This document shows, in pieces, positions 14,185-21,111 of a DNA stretch of 21,156 nt. Each line of letters starts with the position of its first letter. Position 1 is the first letter of the stretch. The position numbers were made by a program, and so were the translations under genes. A model generated the notes under the pieces. That model made no database searches. It was not told the origin of the DNA and saw nothing but the letters and a program-made list of their open reading frames with translations. Origin of the DNA: an uncultured Clostridia bacterium (GTDB lineage Bacteria > Bacillota > Clostridia > Christensenellales > CAG-917); contig CALGEU010000318.1 of NCBI GenBank assembly GCA_937881285.1, positions 1 through 21,156 of the forward strand. Direction: 5' to 3'.

Positions 14185-15327
14185 ATGGGAGAATATTCAA
14201 AGTATATCGACCCCAAAAGAAGAGCCGTCCCCACGCCAAAGAGCATGGTTGACGAAAAAGGAATTTGCGCGTTCGGCACGTTCGACAAAGAATTTGAACA
14301 AATGGATCTTGTCAAACTCAAAAAGCCCACCCGTGCACCGCAATGCATGAACCGTCTCAAACTCACGCTTTGGGAAGCGACGGAAGTGCATCTTGAAAAC
14401 GGCGTGCTTCTTGCTGTCGTCTGCGACATGGGTATCTTCGGCAAAACGCTGAACATATTCTACGACAAACGCACGGGCAAAGTGTACTGCTGGGACACGA
14501 ATCTCAAATCGAAAGACACAGTCATTGCGCCGAATCTCATCAACGGCGCGATTGCGGAAGGCGAAACGCCCGTCTCTCACGTCAAATACGTCAACAATTT
14601 CCAAGACGGAAGATGCGACCTTTGCGGCAAACACACAGGCAAATGCCTTATCACCGTACCGAGAAAAGACAAAACCATCGTCAAAGCAATAAAGGAAAAC
14701 TACGGCGAAGCGACCATCGAATACGACTTCAAACTCACCCGTCTTTCAAAGCCTTGCGTTGCAAGCATACCCTTCGGAAAAAACCGCCCGCTTTACAGTC
14801 AGAAAGACTTCTTCAAAGCAGAAGGCAGACTTGTCATCAACGGCGAAGAAATGCTCACCGACGAAAACAGCACAGCAGTCGTTGACGACCATCGCGGATT
14901 CTATCCCCGTCGCGCACACTACGACTGGGTAACGACTATGGGCAAATGCAACGTGAACGGCGAAGAAAAATGGCTTGCTTTCAACCTTACGAGAAATCAA
15001 TCCATTGACCAGGAAAAATACAACGAAAACATTCTCTGGCTCGAAGGCGAAACCAGCATTCTTCCGCCCGTCAAATTCACTCGCTCACCCGAAAGCAAAG
15101 ATTTCTGCGACCACTCCACGTGGATAATCAAGGACGAACACGACATGGTCAATCTCAAATTCAACGTTCGCAACATGAACCCGATGATTATGCACGCGCT
15201 CGTCGTCAACATCGACTATTACGTCGCATTCGGCACTCTCGAAGGCTATATCCGCGACGAAGACGGCAACAAATACGTGCTTGACGGCATGATGGGCATG
15301 GGCGAAGACAAAACTTTGCTTTTGTAA
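14185..15327 (+). CDS. DUF2804 family protein
   Basis: A 380-residue soluble protein of unknown function that I place in DUF2804. The placement rests on the conserved block DHRGFYPRRAHYDW (235-248), NLTRNQ (267-272), the following YNENILWLEG and a C-terminal FGTLEGYI. It has no signal peptide or membrane segment. A Cys cluster (Cys144, Cys147, Cys154) in the middle could bind metal, though only three ligands are evident there. AAGGAG (14171-14176) precedes the ATG. The gene is convergent with the GntR regulator and shares a two-way terminator with it, so it is not in the same operon as the redox genes beyond. No enzymatic role is claimed. Confidence 0.78.
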   Translation: MGEYSKYIDPKRRAVPTPKSMVDEKGICAFGTFDKEFEQMDLVKLKKPTRAPQCMNRLKLTLWEATEVHLENGVLLAVVCDMGIFGKTLNIFYDKRTGKVYCWDTNLKSKDTVIAPNLINGAIAEGETPVSHVKYVNNFQDGRCDLCGKHTGKCLITVPRKDKTIVKAIKENYGEATIEYDFKLTRLSKPCVASIPFGKNRPLYSQKDFFKAEGRLVINGEEMLTDENSTAVVDDHRGFYPRRAHYDWVTTMGKCNVNGEEKWLAFNLTRNQSIDQEKYNENILWLEGETSILPPVKFTRSPESKDFCDHSTWIIKDEHDMVNLKFNVRNMNPMIMHALVVNIDYYVAFGTLEGYIRDEDGNKYVLDGMMGMGEDKTLLL

Positions 15328-15350
15328 CAAACAAATCTTATACATATACG

Positions 15351-15378
15351 AAAAACCGCCGAAATTCGGCGGTTTTTT
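15351..15378. terminator. Bidirectional terminator between DUF2804 and GntR genes
   Basis: A stem with CCGCCG/CGGCGG at its core and AAAT at the loop, flanked by five A on the left and six T on the right. It therefore works as an intrinsic terminator on both strands, 23 nt after the DUF2804 stop and about 55 nt after the GntR stop. Confidence 0.88.
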
Positions 15379-15433
15379 ATTGTCAGTTTTTCTTTCGGCT
15401 TGTATCTGCTCCCCTTGCGGCCTTAACGCGTTT

Positions 15434-16132
15434 TCACGACAAAAAATTGTTAAGGTCCGAACCGACCACGCGTTTTGCCCTTTCAACGTCCTGATTTTGA
15501 ACTGCGTCGTAGTATTCTTCGAGCACTCGCATGCCGTAATCTATGCCGTTTCTTCTAAGGCTTTCTTCCCAGAACGGAATCGTGAGCGGCTTGAACGCGT
15601 TGAACAACATAGGCGTGATAAGATTTTCGGATTGTATGCACATCTCGCGCGTGAATTCAAAAAGACATTCCGCAAGTTCGTGCGGATTGCCGCTTGCGTG
15701 CGCCTGCTTTCCGCGTTGCAATATATCGTCTAGAGCCTGACACTTCTCTCCTGCAAGATTGCGTATCGCGTGTTCTATGGACGGCAACTCGATATATTCT
15801 CGCAAATTGACGATAGATTTCGTCATATTCTCGTCAAGTTTTCCGCCGTTGAATCGCAGAAGCGAATAAAACGTTTCAATCGTACCCGTGCGCAGATAAT
15901 CTGCAATGTACACGCCTTTTCTTGGAACGACTTCGACAAAGCCTTTTCTCTCAAGTTCGCAAATTGCGTCGTGCACGGCGGTTTTGCTTGTGGAAAACTG
16001 CTGGCTCATCTCTCTTTCGGACGGCAATTTTTCCCCGATTTTGAGATTGCCCAAAATTATCTGGTCTTCGAGTTGCGTCAAAAGCAATTCTTTGAGAGTG
16101 GGAACTTTTATTTTTATCGGAACGAACGGCAT
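15434..16132 (-). CDS. GntR-family (FadR-type) transcriptional regulator
   Basis: A 232-residue regulator with an N-terminal winged helix (LPSERE at 36-41, recognition helix about 47-58, wing RKGVYIAD) and an all-helical C-terminal domain of the FCD/FadR type. In metal-binding FCD proteins a D-x-x-x-H and two later His coordinate the metal. Here the matching stretches read FEFTREMCIQ (158-167) and LEEYYDAVQNQ with no His, so the metal site appears lost, as in E. coli FadR. I chose ATG 16132 because AAGGAGA precedes it; the longer frame to 16195 passes through its own promoter. A TGGTC-type palindrome follows its transcription start, implying autorepression, and a second lies in the divergent promoter. 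Confidence 0.88.
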   Translation of the reverse strand: MPFVPIKIKVPTLKELLLTQLEDQIILGNLKIGEKLPSEREMSQQFSTSKTAVHDAICELERKGFVEVVPRKGVYIADYLRTGTIETFYSLLRFNGGKLDENMTKSIVNLREYIELPSIEHAIRNLAGEKCQALDDILQRGKQAHASGNPHELAECLFEFTREMCIQSENLITPMLFNAFKPLTIPFWEESLRRNGIDYGMRVLEEYYDAVQNQDVERAKRVVGSDLNNFLS

Positions 16133-16149
16133 ATTGTCTCCTTTGGATT

Positions 16150-16160
16150 TGGTCAAACCA
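16150..16160. promoter_or_regulatory. Candidate FadR-type operator at the regulator's own promoter
   Basis: TGGTCAAACCA has symmetric TGGT/ACCA arms. It lies about 8-18 nt downstream of the predicted start of the regulator transcript and just before its ribosome binding site. Confidence 0.65.
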
Positions 16161-16174
16161 CAATCACAACTGTA

Positions 16175-16203
16175 ATTATAACCTACATCAGTCATAAAAT
16201 CAA
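16175..16203 (-). promoter_or_regulatory. Promoter of the GntR-family regulator
   Basis: On the minus strand, TTGATT (16198-16203), 17 nt, TATAAT (16175-16180). The transcript should begin near 16168, with a leader of about 36 nt containing the operator. Confidence 0.72.
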
Positions 16204-16239
16204 TACTAAATCAATATTTTTTTATTTGGATATTGATTT
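16197..16239. repeat. Three AAATCAATA copies carrying both -35 elements
   Basis: AAATCAATA occurs at 16197-16205 and 16208-16216, and inverted at 16231-16239. The last two form a perfect 10-bp inverted repeat (16208-16217 with 16230-16239, 12-nt spacer). The first and third copies contain the -35 hexamers of the two divergent promoters. They may simply be promoter elements in AT-rich DNA, or sites for an additional factor. Confidence 0.45.
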
Positions 16240-16261
16240 TTATTTATCGAAATGATATTAT
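16233..16261 (+). promoter_or_regulatory. Promoter of the FAD oxidoreductase operon
   Basis: TTGATT (16233-16238), 17 nt, TATTAT (16256-16261). A TATAAT at 16259-16264 is better as a -10 but would need 20-nt spacing. Transcription would begin near 16268, immediately before the operator at 16272. Confidence 0.6.
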
Positions 16262-16271
16262 AATTTTACAT

Positions 16272-16282
16272 TGGTCAGACCA
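16272..16282. promoter_or_regulatory. Candidate FadR-type operator at the redox operon
   Basis: TGGTCAGACCA is a perfect palindrome around one central base and equals the E. coli FadR core consensus TGGTCNGACCA as I remember it. It sits about 4-14 nt after the predicted transcription start and 5 nt before the AAGGAGG site, so binding would block transcription. Confidence 0.72.
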
Positions 16283-16299
16283 TATAAGGAGGTAGAATT

Positions 16300-17868
16300 A
16301 TGGCTGGAAAATACGACGCCGTCGTCATAGGCGCAGGCACGGGCGGATTGTCCGCGGCACTCGCTCTTGCAACGGCAGGCAAAAAGACGTTGCTCATCGA
16401 GCAACACAATCTCCCCGGCGGATGCTCGACGAGTTTTATTCGCGGAAGATTCGAGTTTGACGCATCGTTGCACGAATACTGCGGCATAGGCAGCAAAGGC
16501 GACTGGGGCTTGCCTGGCAAAGTCATGATGGAAGACTACAAACTCAACATCAACTGGCTGCTCGTCCCCGAACTTTACAGATGCATCGGCGTAACGAGAA
16601 GCGGAAAACGCTTCGATTTGACGTTGCCGGTCGGCATCGACAACATCATCGACGTTATGGAAAAAGCCGTTCCCGGCTCGAGAGAACCCATGAAAACGTT
16701 CTTTGACCTTGCAAAAGAATGTGTGGACGCACACGATTATTTTTCCGACCACATATTCGACAAGTTCGACAAAAACGACATGGTTAAAGTGGACAGCATG
16801 CTTTATCTCAAACGCTTCCCCAACTTCCTTCGCCTTGCAGAACGTCCCTTCAACGCCGTTTTGAGAAAAATCGGTATGCCCGAAGACGCAATCGACATTC
16901 TCGACGTTTACTGGACGTATATAGGAATGGACTACGAGCGACTCAGTTTCGTGCATCAGGCGTGGATGCTTTACATGTATGCTACGAAATGCCCCGCTAT
17001 CTGTCAATACAACGCGCACGGCATGACCGTTGCGGGCGTCGAACGTTTCCGCGAACTCGGTGGCGAACTTTGGCTCAACGTAAAGGCAAACAAAGTCGTT
17101 TCGGACGATAAAGGCAAAATCGTGGGCGTCGATACGAGCGTGGGATTTGTCGAAACCAACTACGTCATCGCAAACGTCAATCCGCAGACGGCATACACCA
17201 CTCTTCTCGACAAACGCATCGCCGTCCCCGAACGCGAAATCAAGAAAGCGCACGCAATGAAGCACAGCATAAGATTCTTCAACGCATACGTCGCGCTCAA
17301 CAAGAGTGTCGAAGAACTCGGCATAAAAGACTACACCATTTTCATGCCCGGCACTTTCGACACGAAAAAGAACTTCGAAGCGAGCAAACACTATGAAGGC
17401 AACGACCATAGCGTCGTGGTCACCTACAACGTCGTCAATCCCGACGCGTCGCCGAAAGGCACGACCGTAATGACGTTCACCATTGCGTACACGGAAGACG
17501 TGTGGGCAAAATTCTCCCAAAGAGAATACGTCAAGCGCAAACAAGACCTTTTCAAGCGCGTCATGGACAATTTTGAAAAGGATACGGGCATAATCATTCA
17601 CGACTGCATCGAAGAAATCGAAATGGCGTCTCCCTGGACGTTCGCGCACTATCTCAAAACTCCGCAAGGCACGACCTACGGATACGACACGAACGACTGG
17701 AACACCATGGTGTCGAGACTTATGTGCATAAAGAAAGACCAACCCATTCACGGTTTCAAGACCTGCGGCGCGGCAGGCGCACGCGGCGACGGATACAGCC
17801 AGACCTACATAAACGGCAAAGAAATGGCTGTTTTGTTGCTCGAAGACATGAAGGAGGACGAAAAATGA
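16300..17868 (+). CDS. CrtI/retinol-saturase-like FAD-dependent oxidoreductase
   Basis: A 522-residue flavoprotein. The N-terminal dinucleotide fold reads VVIGAGTGGLSAA (8-20) with Glu34 ending the second strand and LPGG following. The C-terminal FAD motif GFKTCGAAGARGDG starts near 485. Overall order and length fit the phytoene desaturase, carotenoid isomerase and retinol saturase superfamily. These enzymes add or remove hydrogen at double bonds in isoprenoid or lipid chains. No phytoene synthase or other carotenoid gene is nearby, so the substrate is unknown. It has no membrane helix. AAGGAGG precedes the ATG. The stop overlaps the next start (ATGA 17865-17868), so the two products are made together and the partner may supply electrons. 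Confidence 0.82.
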   Translation: MAGKYDAVVIGAGTGGLSAALALATAGKKTLLIEQHNLPGGCSTSFIRGRFEFDASLHEYCGIGSKGDWGLPGKVMMEDYKLNINWLLVPELYRCIGVTRSGKRFDLTLPVGIDNIIDVMEKAVPGSREPMKTFFDLAKECVDAHDYFSDHIFDKFDKNDMVKVDSMLYLKRFPNFLRLAERPFNAVLRKIGMPEDAIDILDVYWTYIGMDYERLSFVHQAWMLYMYATKCPAICQYNAHGMTVAGVERFRELGGELWLNVKANKVVSDDKGKIVGVDTSVGFVETNYVIANVNPQTAYTTLLDKRIAVPEREIKKAHAMKHSIRFFNAYVALNKSVEELGIKDYTIFMPGTFDTKKNFEASKHYEGNDHSVVVTYNVVNPDASPKGTTVMTFTIAYTEDVWAKFSQREYVKRKQDLFKRVMDNFEKDTGIIIHDCIEEIEMASPWTFAHYLKTPQGTTYGYDTNDWNTMVSRLMCIKKDQPIHGFKTCGAAGARGDGYSQTYINGKEMAVLLLEDMKEDEK

Positions 17869-19064
17869 AAAACGTAAAATTCAGTTCCGTCGGTCTTATG
17901 GATATTCTCTATTTCACGACGAGACCTAAAAACCGCGAAAAAATGATTCAGGCGGCAAGCACGAAACCGTTGATTGCCGAATACGAAACCAACAGAAAAG
18001 CCGAAGAAAGACACCCCGAAAAACAGGATTTTGTCATAACCGACATCGTCGAACACGACGAAAACGTAAAATCATATTTCCTTAAAAAGAAAGACGGCAC
18101 GAATCCTGCGTTTTTCAGAGCAGGACAATACGTCGTCGTTCGTCAATACATCGACGGAAAACTCATCGCACGTCCGATTTCGCTCTCCTGCGGTCCGGAT
18201 TTCTCGCTTGACGGCAAATACGTCATCACCGTAAAACGCGCTCCAAACGGATTTATGAGCAACTATATTCTCGACAACTGGAAGGTCCGCGACGAAGTCG
18301 TGACTTCCGGTCCGCAAGGCGTGTTCTATTACGAAGGACTCCGCGACGCACAAAACGTCGTCGCAGTGGCAGGCGGAAGCGGCATAACCCCTATTCTGTC
18401 TATGGCGTACGCGATTATGGCAGGCGACGAAGATTTCAATCTCACCGTGCTTTACGGCAACAGAACGGAAAAAGATATTCTCTTCAGAAAGGAATTTGAA
18501 GAAATATGCAAACGCACCGACAAAGTTAAAGTCGTCTACGTTCTCTCCGACGAACAAAAAGACGGTTGCGAAAGCGGATTTGTCACTGCGGAACTTATCA
18601 AAAAATACGCAGGCGACGAACAATACAGCATTTTCGCGTCAGGTCCGCAATCGATGTACACCTTCCTTGACGGCGAAGTCGCAAAACTCGGTATCGCACA
18701 AAAATTCTACCGCAAAGAACTTTTCGGCTCGGCAAAAGAACCGTGGAAACTAAACGGCTATCCGCAAGACGCAAAAGACAAGGTGTTCAATATGCACGTG
18801 AAAATGTGCGACAAAGAATTCGACATCCCGTGCAATGCAAACGAGAATATGCTCGTCGCACTCGAACGTGCAGGAATTGCAGGTCCGAACCGTTGCAGGG
18901 GCGGCATTTGCGGTTGGTGCAGAAGCAAACTTTTGTCGGGCGAAGTCTTTATCCCCGAAAACACCGACGGCAGACGCGACGCCGACAAAGTGTACGGCTA
19001 CATCCACCCGTGTGCGTCATTCGCACTCTCCGACGTAAGCATCGAAGTGCCAAACAACAAATAA
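17865..19064 (+). CDS. NAD(P)H-flavin reductase with C-terminal plant-type [2Fe-2S] domain
   Basis: A 399-residue electron-transfer protein. After about 50 charged residues comes a ferredoxin-reductase-type flavin domain (about 53-160) with ARPISLSCG (102-110). The nucleotide-binding domain has VAGGSGITPI (168-177) and ASGPQSM. The C-terminal ferredoxin domain (about 305-399) has Cys344, Cys349, Cys352 and Cys383 in the C-x4-C-x2-C spacing of a [2Fe-2S] centre. The order flavin, NAD(P), ferredoxin is that of oxygenase-type reductases. ATG 17865 follows AAGGAGG (17851-17857) at good spacing and overlaps the upstream stop; the frame is open to 17724 but that part overlaps the oxidoreductase. 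Likely role: passing electrons from NAD(P)H to the upstream flavoprotein. Confidence 0.88.
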   Translation: MKNVKFSSVGLMDILYFTTRPKNREKMIQAASTKPLIAEYETNRKAEERHPEKQDFVITDIVEHDENVKSYFLKKKDGTNPAFFRAGQYVVVRQYIDGKLIARPISLSCGPDFSLDGKYVITVKRAPNGFMSNYILDNWKVRDEVVTSGPQGVFYYEGLRDAQNVVAVAGGSGITPILSMAYAIMAGDEDFNLTVLYGNRTEKDILFRKEFEEICKRTDKVKVVYVLSDEQKDGCESGFVTAELIKKYAGDEQYSIFASGPQSMYTFLDGEVAKLGIAQKFYRKELFGSAKEPWKLNGYPQDAKDKVFNMHVKMCDKEFDIPCNANENMLVALERAGIAGPNRCRGGICGWCRSKLLSGEVFIPENTDGRRDADKVYGYIHPCASFALSDVSIEVPNNK

Positions 19065-19076
19065 TCTCTTTTCGCT

Positions 19077-19118
19077 ATATGAAAAGGAACTGCTTTTTGC
19101 AGTTCCTTTTCATATTTT
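19077..19118 (+). terminator. Intrinsic terminator of the redox operon
   Basis: A perfect 17-bp stem (19077-19093 with 19099-19115) with a 5-nt T loop, then TTTAAAT. The stem is unusually long; the T tract is short. It may also stop the convergent minus-strand unit, although no T run follows on that side. Confidence 0.8.
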
Positions 19119-19196
19119 AAATCGTTGGTATTTTTGATTGTTTCGCAAAAACAACACTTTATATCTGCGTTATTAGGTAATAAAGTCTTCATTCCG

Positions 19197-20330
19197 TCAT
19201 TTTTGTTCGTCGTACGTTTCCAGAAAACTGTGCTTAACTCCGTCTTTTTTATATGCGATGACCGTTTCCAGATGCACGTTTTCCACACTTCTGAATATGC
19301 ATTTCTCAACGTCGGGATTGCTCTTTTTCAGTTCGCGAATGAGTTCTTTCGTCTCCTGTCGCTTGCTGTGATTTTGCCCGTTGTTGCAGGACGTGCACGT
19401 GTCCGTAAACTTGCACGCGCATTGTATGAAATGCAAATCGTTGTAGTCTCTCCACGCTTTTATGTCGTCTTCGCGCACGAGATAAAGGGGGCGTATGAGT
19501 TGCATGCCTTCAAAGTTCGCGCTGTGAAGTTTCGGCATCATAGTCTGTATCTGCGCACCGTGCAACATTCCCATAAGTATCGTCTCGATGACGTCGTCGT
19601 AATGATGTCCGAGCGCGATTTTGTTGCAACCGAGTTGCTTTGCGAAGTTGTACAAATATCCGCGTCTCATTCTTGCGCAAAGATAGCACGGCGACTTGTC
19701 AACGTTGTACACGCTCTCGAAAATGTCCGTCTCGAATACGGTTATCGGCACGTTGAGACGACGAGCGTTTTCTTCGATTATACGGCGATTCTCGGGCGCA
19801 TATCCCGGGTCCATAACAAGATATTTGACGTCAAAATTCACGTTGCTGTGACGTTTGAGTTCTTGAAAACACTTTGCCATAAGCATGGAATCTTTCCCGC
19901 CCGATATGCACACCGCAATAGAGTCTCCGTCCTGAATAAGGTCGTATTCTTTTATCGCTTTGATAAATTTGCCGAATATATCGGACTTAAATTTCTTGCG
20001 CAAACTCTGCTCGACTTTGGCGCAGAAATCGTCGTCCACCTGCTTTTGCATCTGTTGTCTCAGCCACGCAAAATATCCGTCTTCGAGACTGTATGCGTCG
20101 TAACCTTGCTCGCATAGCCATTCGACGACGTCCACGCTCAAAATTCCTTTTGCGCAATACACGACGATTTTCTTTGACTTGTCCGCAGGCGGATTTTCTC
20201 GCAGTTCTTCTTCCGTAACGCTGACGGAATCGGGTATGAAACCGTACGCCCTGTCTGTCTCGGGGCGCATATCGAAAAGAACGTATTCGTCTTTGCTTAA
20301 TTTTTCGAGTTGTTCGATGTTTATCTGCAT
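19197..20330 (-). CDS. Rhodanese-TtcA-like PP-loop ATPase fusion
   Basis: A predicted sulfur-transfer protein of 377 residues. An N-terminal rhodanese domain (about 1-95) has DMRPETDRA and the active-site Cys59 in VYCAKG. A TtcA-type PP-loop domain (about 105-350) has SGGKDS (143-148), CYLC (Cys215, Cys218), and GHHYDDVIETIL (241-252). TtcA makes 2-thiocytidine at tRNA position 32 using ATP and an iron-sulfur cluster. A late Cys group (304, 306, 312, 315) is extra. The rhodanese could hand sulfur directly to the thiolase active site; this is inference. I chose ATG 20330: it follows the upstream stop by 1 nt and lacks a Shine-Dalgarno site, suggesting coupled reinitiation. The longer frame to 20432 lies inside the upstream gene. 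Confidence 0.83.
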   Translation of the reverse strand: MQINIEQLEKLSKDEYVLFDMRPETDRAYGFIPDSVSVTEEELRENPPADKSKKIVVYCAKGILSVDVVEWLCEQGYDAYSLEDGYFAWLRQQMQKQVDDDFCAKVEQSLRKKFKSDIFGKFIKAIKEYDLIQDGDSIAVCISGGKDSMLMAKCFQELKRHSNVNFDVKYLVMDPGYAPENRRIIEENARRLNVPITVFETDIFESVYNVDKSPCYLCARMRRGYLYNFAKQLGCNKIALGHHYDDVIETILMGMLHGAQIQTMMPKLHSANFEGMQLIRPLYLVREDDIKAWRDYNDLHFIQCACKFTDTCTSCNNGQNHSKRQETKELIRELKKSNPDVEKCIFRSVENVHLETVIAYKKDGVKHSFLETYDEQK

Positions 20331-20331
20331 A

Positions 20332-21042
20332 TCAATAGTTTGTCTGATTTTGTGAATCGTCGGTATATCTTGCGCTTTGTTTTTCGAGATATCCTTCGGT
20401 GTCGACGATATATTTTTTTGGATTGTTCGCACTGACGTACACGTCTATATCGTCTCCGACGACGTAGTTTTCTCCGCCGTCAAGCAACAGTTTCTGCGTG
20501 TACTCGTTTCTGTCTCTACCCATACAAACGAGCGTCGCAAGCGTTTTGTTGTTGACGCGCGTATTCTTGCGTTCGATTTGAGCGATTCTCGCAACGACGA
20601 GCGTGCCTTCTTCTCTATACTTGTCGAGTTTTGCTTCTCGCACTCTCGAAATCACGTACGGAATCGCAATTATCAACACCACGACCGCTGCCGCAATGAG
20701 ACACGCCATACACGGCAGATAGTTGAATCTCGCACTATGGAAGTCGCTCGGGTCATTCGGCATATAATACACCGTCGTTTTCCCGCCTACATGCATGCTC
20801 ATATCGTAGGTATCCAACACTCCGCCGTACGTTTTTCCGTCCACTTGAAATTCCACCGTAACCGTGTGATTTGTGTTTCCGTCCGTTGAAGAACTGATAA
20901 CAATATTTGTAATCTCCGCTTCTGTCTTGACGCCGTTGCGTGCGTATGCGGACGCGTTCATCAGCGAGTACACGCCCACGACAATCAACACGACTGCCAT
21001 CACGACCATAATTATATTTGAAGTAACTTTTTTGTTTTTCAC
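20332..21042 (-). CDS. DUF3592-like membrane protein
   Basis: A 236-residue protein of unknown function with two membrane helices (about 9-28 and 108-132). The soluble segment between them has the DUF3592-like flow ARNGVKTEAEITN, VEFQVDGKTYGG and VYYMPNDPSD. A second, partly similar segment follows the second helix (EGTLVVARI, DDIDVYVSANNPKKYIVD), suggesting a duplicated beta domain. The start is GTG 21042, with AAGGA about 10 nt upstream; ATG 21009 is a later alternative. It ends 1 nt before the rhodanese-TtcA-like gene, so the two are co-transcribed although no functional link is evident. No good promoter is seen between it and the tRNA terminator. Confidence 0.7.
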   Translation of the reverse strand: MKNKKVTSNIIMVVMAVVLIVVGVYSLMNASAYARNGVKTEAEITNIVISSSTDGNTNHTVTVEFQVDGKTYGGVLDTYDMSMHVGGKTTVYYMPNDPSDFHSARFNYLPCMACLIAAAVVVLIIAIPYVISRVREAKLDKYREEGTLVVARIAQIERKNTRVNNKTLATLVCMGRDRNEYTQKLLLDGGENYVVGDDIDVYVSANNPKKYIVDTEGYLEKQSARYTDDSQNQTNY

Positions 21043-21066
21043 CTTGTAAAATTCCTTACGTTGAAT

Positions 21067-21100
21067 ATAAAAAACGAAAATCGCACGTTTTCGTGCGATT
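21067..21100 (-). terminator. Intrinsic terminator of the tRNA gene
   Basis: AATCGCACG (21079-21087) pairs perfectly with CGTGCGATT (21092-21100) around a 4-nt loop. On the minus strand a T-rich tract (21067-21078) follows. It lies 11 nt beyond the CCA end. Confidence 0.85.
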
Positions 21101-21111
21101 CTCGCATTATC

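Noticed and set aside
16133..16195. N-terminal extension of the GntR regulator to ATG 16195
   Set aside because: It would pass through the -10 and operator; ATG 16132 has a good AAGGAGA site.
16258..17751. 497-codon minus-strand frame opposite the FAD oxidoreductase
   Set aside because: The plus-strand protein has clear FAD motifs, SD and operon coupling. The opposing frame is Phe/Val/His/Asp-rich and ends in the intergenic promoter; a codon-bias shadow.
17724..17864. N-terminal extension of the [2Fe-2S] reductase
   Set aside because: It overlaps the oxidoreductase C-terminus in another frame and is Arg-rich; ATG 17865 has AAGGAGG and an ATGA overlap.
19125..20117. 330-codon plus-strand frame opposite the rhodanese-TtcA-like gene
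   Set aside because: The minus strand encodes SGGKDS and CxxC motifs of a real enzyme; the plus frame has no recognisable domain.
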